A stretch of DNA of 64,000 bases, taken from NCBI GenBank assembly GCA_025769875.1, contig JAGFNK010000273.1, positions 1-64,000 on the forward strand, written 5' to 3'. The first letter of the stretch is position 1, and the number at the start of each line of letters is the position of its first letter. Position numbers and translations under genes: made by a program. The stretch comes from Russula earlei (lineage: Eukaryota > Basidiomycota > Agaricomycetes > Russulales > Russulaceae). Below the pieces are notes generated by a model. It was not told the origin of the DNA. It did no database searches and saw nothing but the letters and a program-made list of their open reading frames with translations. This document shows, piece after piece, positions 57,901-64,000 of this stretch.

Positions 57901-58873
57901 CACACTGTAAGCAATCACTGAGGGAAATACCACTGGTTTAAGTAGACTCTGCTTGCAGGCTATGCTGGCCTGCAATCAAAAAGACATCAGGAAAGAGTGA
58001 AAAGCTATGTAGCACTATATAGCTACCATAGCATCTGTAGCAACTTTACAACCATTGAGGTTCATGCCTACATAGCAACCACCAAACTCTATTATAGCTG
58101 CCACTGATAAATTAATAGACTGCTGTAGTATATTTAATTGAGTGTGCAATGAGTGTGTGTGCAGTGGCCAAATGTGCATGCAGTGTATGTGTGTGGGAAT
58201 TGCTAGATAAGATTGTTGTCTTTTTCACATGACCTTGCACTTGCCATTTTGGATGTCATCTTGAGTGCAAAATTAAAACTGCTATATCTCAACAGTTTCT
58301 CAACAGATTGCCTTAAAACTTTGACAGTAGAACCTTATATACTGTATCTAGGTGCAGTTAAAATATGGGAGCCTAATAGTCAGTTCATGATATGTCAATT
58401 TTTGGGTGCTGACATGAGTGCAGAAATTTGAACTGCCATATCTCAACTGTTTCTCAACCAATTGACTTGAAACTTGGTGAGAGAAGTCCAGGTACAGGTA
58501 ATGGAATGGTGGAAATCACTTCAATTCATGGGCCCATGCAAGGGCCATAGTTAAAATCACAAGTATGCTATGGGCTTGGTAATTGTACACTGAAGTACAT
58601 ACTGTAAGTAGTTTTTATGATTTTATGTATGACATCATATGAGATCATAACAAACAGAATGTACATATTCATTGTGGATACAAAATATATGTGAGCATGT
58701 GAAACATACAACTAAAACATACTTTACATCACACCCCCACATGCACGACATAGACTGAGTGTTTGTATGTGTGTCTTTGCCTTCCATTTTGGTAAGGCTT
58801 TTGTGAGGATGTCAGCACACATATCTTTAGATGGGCAGTACTTGAGGTTTACAGTTTTTGCAGCTACTACCTG

Positions 58874-60720
58874 TCAGATAAAATGATATTGAAGATCAAT
58901 ATGTTTAGTACATGCATGGTAGTTATTGTCTCTGGTTAGTTTTAGAGCAGGTTGGTTGTCGCAATAGAGTGTGGTGGGTGTCAATAATGAAGGGAAAAGT
59001 TTGGCTATCAATTTGCGCAACCATATAGCTTCTTTGGCTGCATGCGTGGCTGTGACATATTCCACCTCTGTGGTCAATAATGTAACTAGTTCTTGTTTTT
59101 TGGATGCCCAAGATATTGCACCTCCTTCGATTAGGAAAATGTAACCAGAAATGGCATGACAATGTTCCTGAGTCACACCATCTGCATCTGAGTAGCCTAT
59201 GAGATTGTGATGCTTGACTCCATATGTCAATTCATATGTTTTGGTGTTGGTCAAATAATGAAAAATTTGCTTTACAGCTTCCTAATGAATATTGCCTGGA
59301 TTATTGAGGAATTGTGAAAGGGTTGATACAGTGAAAGCAATATCTGGGCAGGTGGCCACAGCAAGGTACATGAGGCTACCTATAGCCTCACGATATGGGG
59401 TCTTCTCCATATGCGTCATTTTTTTAGGTGTTGACAGTGCATCATGTTTTGAATATGATGTTGTTAGGAATCATTGGAGTGCCATACAGTTTGGCATTGG
59501 TTAATGCAAATTGAGCTAGAATATTATCAATGTATGACATTTACAACAGTGAGATGGTTTGCATGACTCAATTGTGGACAACTTTGATTCTGAGTAGCCA
59601 ATGGATAGGACCTAGATCTGTAAGTGCATAGCAAGAATTGATCTTGTCCTTATATTCTGTGATAAGTTTGTGTGTACTGCCCATGAAGATACAGTCATTG
59701 ACATGGACTGCTAGGATGAGTGTCTCTTCTCCTATGTGCACTGTGAATATGCCTGGGTCTGCCTCACTGACACAAAACCCAAGGTTAGTTAACGCATGCA
59801 TCAATGTATTATACCATTTTCTCCTGGCCTGCTTTAGACCATAGAGGGATTTACAAAGCTGTTTCACTGTGTTTTTATCAGTGTCATAACCAGGGGGACT
59901 ATACATATAGATTTCTTCATTTTCATCCAATTCTGCATTGAGATATGCACCATTAAAGTCAAAACTCATAATCTCCCAATCAAGACATGTAGCAATTGCA
60001 AGTATAGCTTGAAAACTGGTGAGCTTAGCAACTGGGGAAAAGGTTAGGAAATAGTCCACCCCATATTTTTGTGTAAAACCATGAGCAATGAGTTGGGCCT
60101 TAGACTTATCCACACTTCCATCTGCTTTGTGTTTGATGCAGTATACCCATTTCGAACCTACTATATTTTTGTTAGCTGGATGCAATACTGTATTCCATGT
60201 ACCAGCAGTTTCAAGCATTAGTAGCTTGTGGTCCATTGCTTCTTTCCATTGAGGCCAATTGGGGTGAGATTGTGCTTCAGCATATGAATTTGGATCACTA
60301 TTGATCTTGGTCTGTGTGTGTGTCATAGTTTCGTTAAGTTCTGCAGTGAAAAGATAATGGGCACAGTCAGTATTGGTGCCCTCTGTTGTGCCCTCTCCTG
60401 CAAGCTATCTGCCGCATAATATATGATGGTTTTGTCATGTGTTCAGATTGGTGCATCAGTTGTACAGGTTGCATAGATTTCTGTGCCCTCCTTTTAGGCA
60501 CCAGTGTGGCCACAGGAGTGTGCACTGGCATGAGTGGAGTGTGCACTGGCATGAGCTCCTGTTCCACTTCTTCTTCTTCTTCTTCATCAGTTTGAGGTGC
60601 CAACATGATCAGTGTGAGAGGTGACGGTGGTAATGTAAGGTATGTGATCCAGCTGAGCATTGGAATCACATGACTTGTACTTGCCCCCATGCATGCGTGA
60701 TGCATCATATTTCAGCTATT
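58874..60720 (-). pseudogene. Copia pol remnant (RT and RNase H)
   Basis: Two long minus-strand pieces. 60326..59568 encodes the RT: NWPQWKEAMDHKLLMLE, KWVYCIKHKADGSVDK, AHGFTQKYGVDYFLTFSPVAK, FDFNGAYLNAELDE, KSLYGLKQARRKWY. Its catalytic box reads HVNDC where the family has VDD: the first Asp is Asn (codon at 59697-59699). 59254..58874 encodes RNase H: YSDADGVTQEHCHAISGY, SWASKKQELVTLLTTEVEY, KHIDLQYHFI. Further 5' (to 60708) is a low-complexity linker. LTRs were not identified. The element is inactive. Confidence 0.88.
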
Positions 60721-60992
60721 CCTTATGCTCTCTCTCTTTTATCATAGTTTGATCTCACTCAGTCTAGATTCCCTTTCATCATGCCTCTTGCCTCTCTGTA
60801 TATAAACTTCTTAGCTACTCTTTGGACTCCAGGAATAGAAGATTCTCTTTTTTGCTGCTCACATCAGTCTGCCTGCAAAAGCCAAGAAGCCAAACAACTG
60901 TGTGTGAGGTGCTTGCTCCCCTCTGTTCTCTCTGTCACCTGCCCTCAGATCAAGCCCACTGAACTCCACGTGCCCCAACCTGGTGCACTACA

Positions 60993-62564
60993 GAAGTATT
61001 AGGGTCGACTCTAAGGACCCTAATAGAACTATATAAGGGGCCTTATAGGCAACTCTATTCCCTGAACCAAACTACAAGTCCTCAAATGACCAGGCCTAAA
61101 CTAACTAACAGCAAATGGATCAGGTGCTTTGCACGTGTACTAAAGCAGTGAACACATGGACAGTAAAGGCTCTTACTCATCAACAGAAGCCTTCTGTCAT
61201 GAACCATTCTCCGGAGAGGGTCCTTGAAGGACCCTTCCTTATGAGAAGAAACCCAGCCTCTATGGTGTCACCCTGTTCACACAAGCAAAAGGGGTGAGTA
61301 GAGGTGTCCACAATATCGTGCGCACATTGTCATGCGAGCAATTCTCAGCACAATCAACATACAACAAGCCCCACTTACTGGCAACCCTTTTAGCAATAAA
61401 GGACAGTATTAGGGCCTTCCTAAGGACCCTTTAGGACGACTCTAGGTGCCCTACAATAAGCACTGACACAGTATCAAAGACCCGACAACGCGTTATTAGA
61501 CTAACTCTAATAACTATAGAACGAACTATAAGACAATACTAAGGACCTTAATATAAGTACTAGGGTCGACTCTAAGGACCCTAACAGAACTATAAGGGGC
61601 CTTGATAACACTATTCCCTAGAGCAAACTACAAGTCCTCAAATGACCAGCCCTAAACTAACTAACAGAAAATGAATCAGGTGTTTACACGTGCACTAAAG
61701 CAGTGAACACATGGACAGTGAAGGCTCTTACATATCAAGAGGAGCCTCCTTACTCAGCAGCTTACTGAGCATGACTGAGCATGCTCAGTAAGCACACTCT
61801 GACTTCTTACTCATCACACTATTGTGCTTGATAACAAGGTTATGACTTGTTCCCTATTTAACAGTTCTCTTGTAGTATATAAGTGCTCAATAAAGTAATG
61901 GACAGTCCTCAGACTGTCCATTTGTTTACGGCACTCTCCATTCCTGGGATACTCCTTTAAGGACCGTCCCCTTGTGACTACCCTGGCCTCCTCCCTGCGT
62001 GCTTGCTCAACTGTACCAGTAACTGTACCCCTTTGGTACTTGTTACTGCTTTGGACTCTACTCCTAGCCCACACTGTCCTAGACATCTATCAACTCATCT
62101 CTGAACTAACCCCTCGCTCTTGAACTGGATTGTTCAACAGTGAGTCTTGACACCTTCCTACTCAGCAGCTTACTGAGCATGACTGAGCATGCTCAGTAAG
62201 CATACTCCAACTTCTTACTCATCTGTCTATTGTGCTTGATAACAAGGTTATGACTTGTTCCCTATTTAGCAGTTCTCTTGTAGTATATAAGTGCTCAATA
62301 AAGTAGCAGACAGTCTTCAGACTGTCCATTTGTTTATGACACTCGCTATCCCTGGGATACTCCTTTAAGGACCACCCCCTTGTGACCATTCTGGCCTCTT
62401 CCCTGCATACCTGTTCAACTCTACCAGTAACCATACCTCTTTGGTACTTGGTACTGCTTTGGACTCTACTCCTCACCCATGCCGTCTTGGACATCTATCG
62501 ACCCATCTTTGAACTTATCCCTCGCTCGCTCTTGAACTGGATTGTTCAACAGTGAGTCTTAACA
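60993..62564 (+). mobile_element. Older LTR copy split by a younger LTR of the same family
   Basis: 60993-61194 and 62158-62564 match successive parts of the 61195-62152 LTR, and the right end is the LTR end AGTGAGTCTTAACA. Its own left end is truncated. It is interrupted at CCTTC by the solo LTR. Confidence 0.8.
61195..62152 (+). mobile_element. Solo LTR (958 bp) nested in an older LTR, CCTTC duplication
   Basis: Begins TGTCATGAACC, ends GAGTCTTGACA; CCTTC is present at 61190-61194 and 62153-62157. Contains a 12-bp inverted repeat CTTACTGAGCAT/ATGCTCAGTAAG, TATATAAG and AATAAAG. Confidence 0.9.
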
Positions 62565-62579
62565 GGTGGGGTGTGTGGA

Positions 62580-64000
62580 AGATTTGTTGGCTTGACAGGT
62601 GGCACACCCTCGGATGTAATCTCAGATGAAGTAGCCCATTTTGGGCCACCAAAAGGATTCTTGAATGGAGTATAAGGTCCAAGCATTTCCTGTGTGTCCG
62701 CTGAAAATGCTGTCATGGTAGACATGTAAAACTTCTTGCAGAAGGGGTTCTTGGTACAGCACCACTAGCTTCCCATCTTTGAATAGTGTACCACTTCTTC
62801 CTGGAGGTTGTGTTTGACTTTCCACATTAGTAGATCTGATTGGCATTTTTCTTGTTCCTTTAGAACCTTGGTGTAAAGATCCTTGGTGTGGAGTGTTCAG
62901 ATAAAAAGTTTGTCTGGGAGTGCGGTGATGTTTTGGTTGTCTCCTGACCCATCATTGTGATCTGGGCATTGTGAGAGGGTATCCACTCAGTTAGAGATTC
63001 TTGGTTTGTGGTGAATTTCAAAGTGGTAGTCCATGAGTGTGGAGATGTAACCTGCAATTCTTTGATTGATTTTGTGGGGAAGTCAGTAGTGAGTGAGGTT
63101 GGCATGATCTGTAAAAGTTTTGATGGGGTCCTTGGTTCCTACTAGTAAGTATTGCCACTGTTGAAGTGTGAGGATCAGAGCTAGGAATTCTCTGTAGTTC
63201 CTTTCTGCTTCATTGAACACATGTGACATGTTACTGATCATTTTTCTTTTTCCCCTCAAACTTTTCTGGAACAAGATTGCTCAGGTGGCAAACTGTGAGG
63301 CATCAGTTTCTAGTTCATATGGGAGATCAGGATTGGCTGTGTAGAGCTCAGGGTCATCACAAACTGCAGATATCAAAGTTTCTAGGGTGATGGTTGCTTC
63401 TGGTGTCCAGAAGAAGGGGGTCCCTTTCTTGATCATGGAGAAAATGGGGCAAGCTATTTTTGCAAAGTCTCAGATGAATGGTTGTTGGTAGTTGAGGGTG
63501 CCCATGATTTGTTGTAACTGTTTCAGATTATTTGGGGGTCTCGGCCAATTTTTGAGGCTGTCCATTTTGACTGGGTCAATCTTGAGGGTCCCTTAGCTGA
63601 TTCAGAAGCCCAAGAAGTCAATTTCACATTGTTCAAAGGCACATTTGGACACTTTTAAAAAGTAGGAGTCCCTTTCGAGTAGGTCAAGAAACTCATGTGT
63701 GATTTGTCGATGAAGGTGTTCTTCCCCCAACCCTGTGGCTATTGCCACATTGTCTAGGCAATTACAGGTGTTTTCAGGGTATTTGAGGAGCCAGGGTCAG
63801 AGGGTGTGGTTCATTGCTCATTGGAAAGCTGCTGGGGCATTGGTGAAGCCAAAGCCCATTACCATGGGGACAAATGTGCCAAATTGGGTTTTGAAGGCTC
63901 CCTTGTGCTGGTCCTCTGGGTGAATCAGGATGTTGTTGTAACCAGGCTCTGACATCAAATTTACTAAAGGTGGTTTTGCCCCTTAGATGGTGTAATTGTT
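62580..64000 (-). pseudogene. Gypsy pol remnant (RT, RNase H, integrase start), runs off the window
   Basis: Read from the right edge on the minus strand: RT segments with HPEDQHKGAFKTQFGTFVP, a catalytic box CLDNVAIAT (family YLDD; the second Asp is Asn at 63749-63751), then RNase H SHVFNEAERNYREFLALIL and FTDHANLTHY (63274-63083), and integrase H2C2 finger with HDSIFSGHTGNAWTL...FWWPKM (62846-62622). Several stops interrupt it, many of them TGA where the family has an Arg codon. The LTR at its left lies in the opposite apparent orientation, so they need not belong together. Inactive. Confidence 0.85.

Larger units (their letters stand above)
55975..58745. mobile_element. Old element with about 200-bp inverted ends, host of two nested insertions
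   Basis: 55975-56190 and 58545-58745 are inverted copies (shared GTCATACATAAAATCATAAA and its complement). Between them lie MITE copy D (56279-56916) and a solo LTR (56937-57900). A pair of diverged direct repeats (CTGCTATATCTCAACAG near 58280; CTGCCATATCTCAACTG near 58433) also lies inside. No transposase seen. CpG-poor, so old. Confidence 0.7.

Noticed and set aside
62580..64000. Complete Gypsy element with its LTR at 60993-62564
   Set aside because: The LTR signals read on the plus strand while pol is on the minus strand, and no primer site or purine tract fits at the junction.

Overview
The window is nuclear DNA of a filamentous basidiomycete, most likely an agaricomycete. The genes are dense with short (about 45-80 bp) GT-AG introns, and several encoded families are typical of that group: a DNMT5-type DNA methyltransferase, a secreted GH16 glucanase, an HNH-domain protein, expanded zinc-finger families and lineage-specific hypothetical proteins. 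Exon structures were built by hand from splice motifs, reading frame and recognisable protein motifs.

Left part (1-27 kb) is mostly single-copy genes. In order: the end of an RGG-box protein; a PAP2 lipid phosphatase (-) head-to-head with a DNMT5 methyltransferase/SNF2 ATPase (+); CRIPT (-); GH16 glucanase (+); a decayed methyltransferase (-); PEX7 (-) head-to-head with a SIRT4-like sirtuin (+); two genes carrying a C-x2-C-x19-H-x3-C finger (-); and a 178-residue protein made almost entirely of four tandem Zn2Cys6 clusters (-).

Middle part (28-43 kb) is a nest of transposons: an element with about 0.85 kb inverted arms that carries a fragment of the proteasome ATPase gene RPT6; a decayed MULE transposase; a 5.05 kb Copia-type LTR element inserted in that transposase with a perfect 5-bp target duplication; two MITE families; and smaller repeats. 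Right of this come an HNH-domain gene (+), a broken MFS transporter (-), EMC5 (-) head-to-head with VPS5 (+), and two lineage-specific genes (+). From 55.4 kb to the end is a second repeat block: MITEs, solo LTRs (one nested in an older LTR of its own family), and Copia and Gypsy pol remnants.

One theme joins the halves. The window encodes DNMT5, a maintenance CpG methyltransferase, here with an N-terminal PCNA-binding (PIP) box. Its transposons show heavy CpG decay: all nine differences between the two LTRs of the Copia element are CpG to TpG/CpA, the old transposon blocks are almost free of CpG, and in both other reverse transcriptases a catalytic Asp has become Asn by a change consistent with CpG to CpA. 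This fits a genome that methylates transposons at CpG and mutates them by deamination. Several host genes also carry single-base frame breaks. Some may be assembly errors; the methyltransferase and the transporter look like real pseudogenes.
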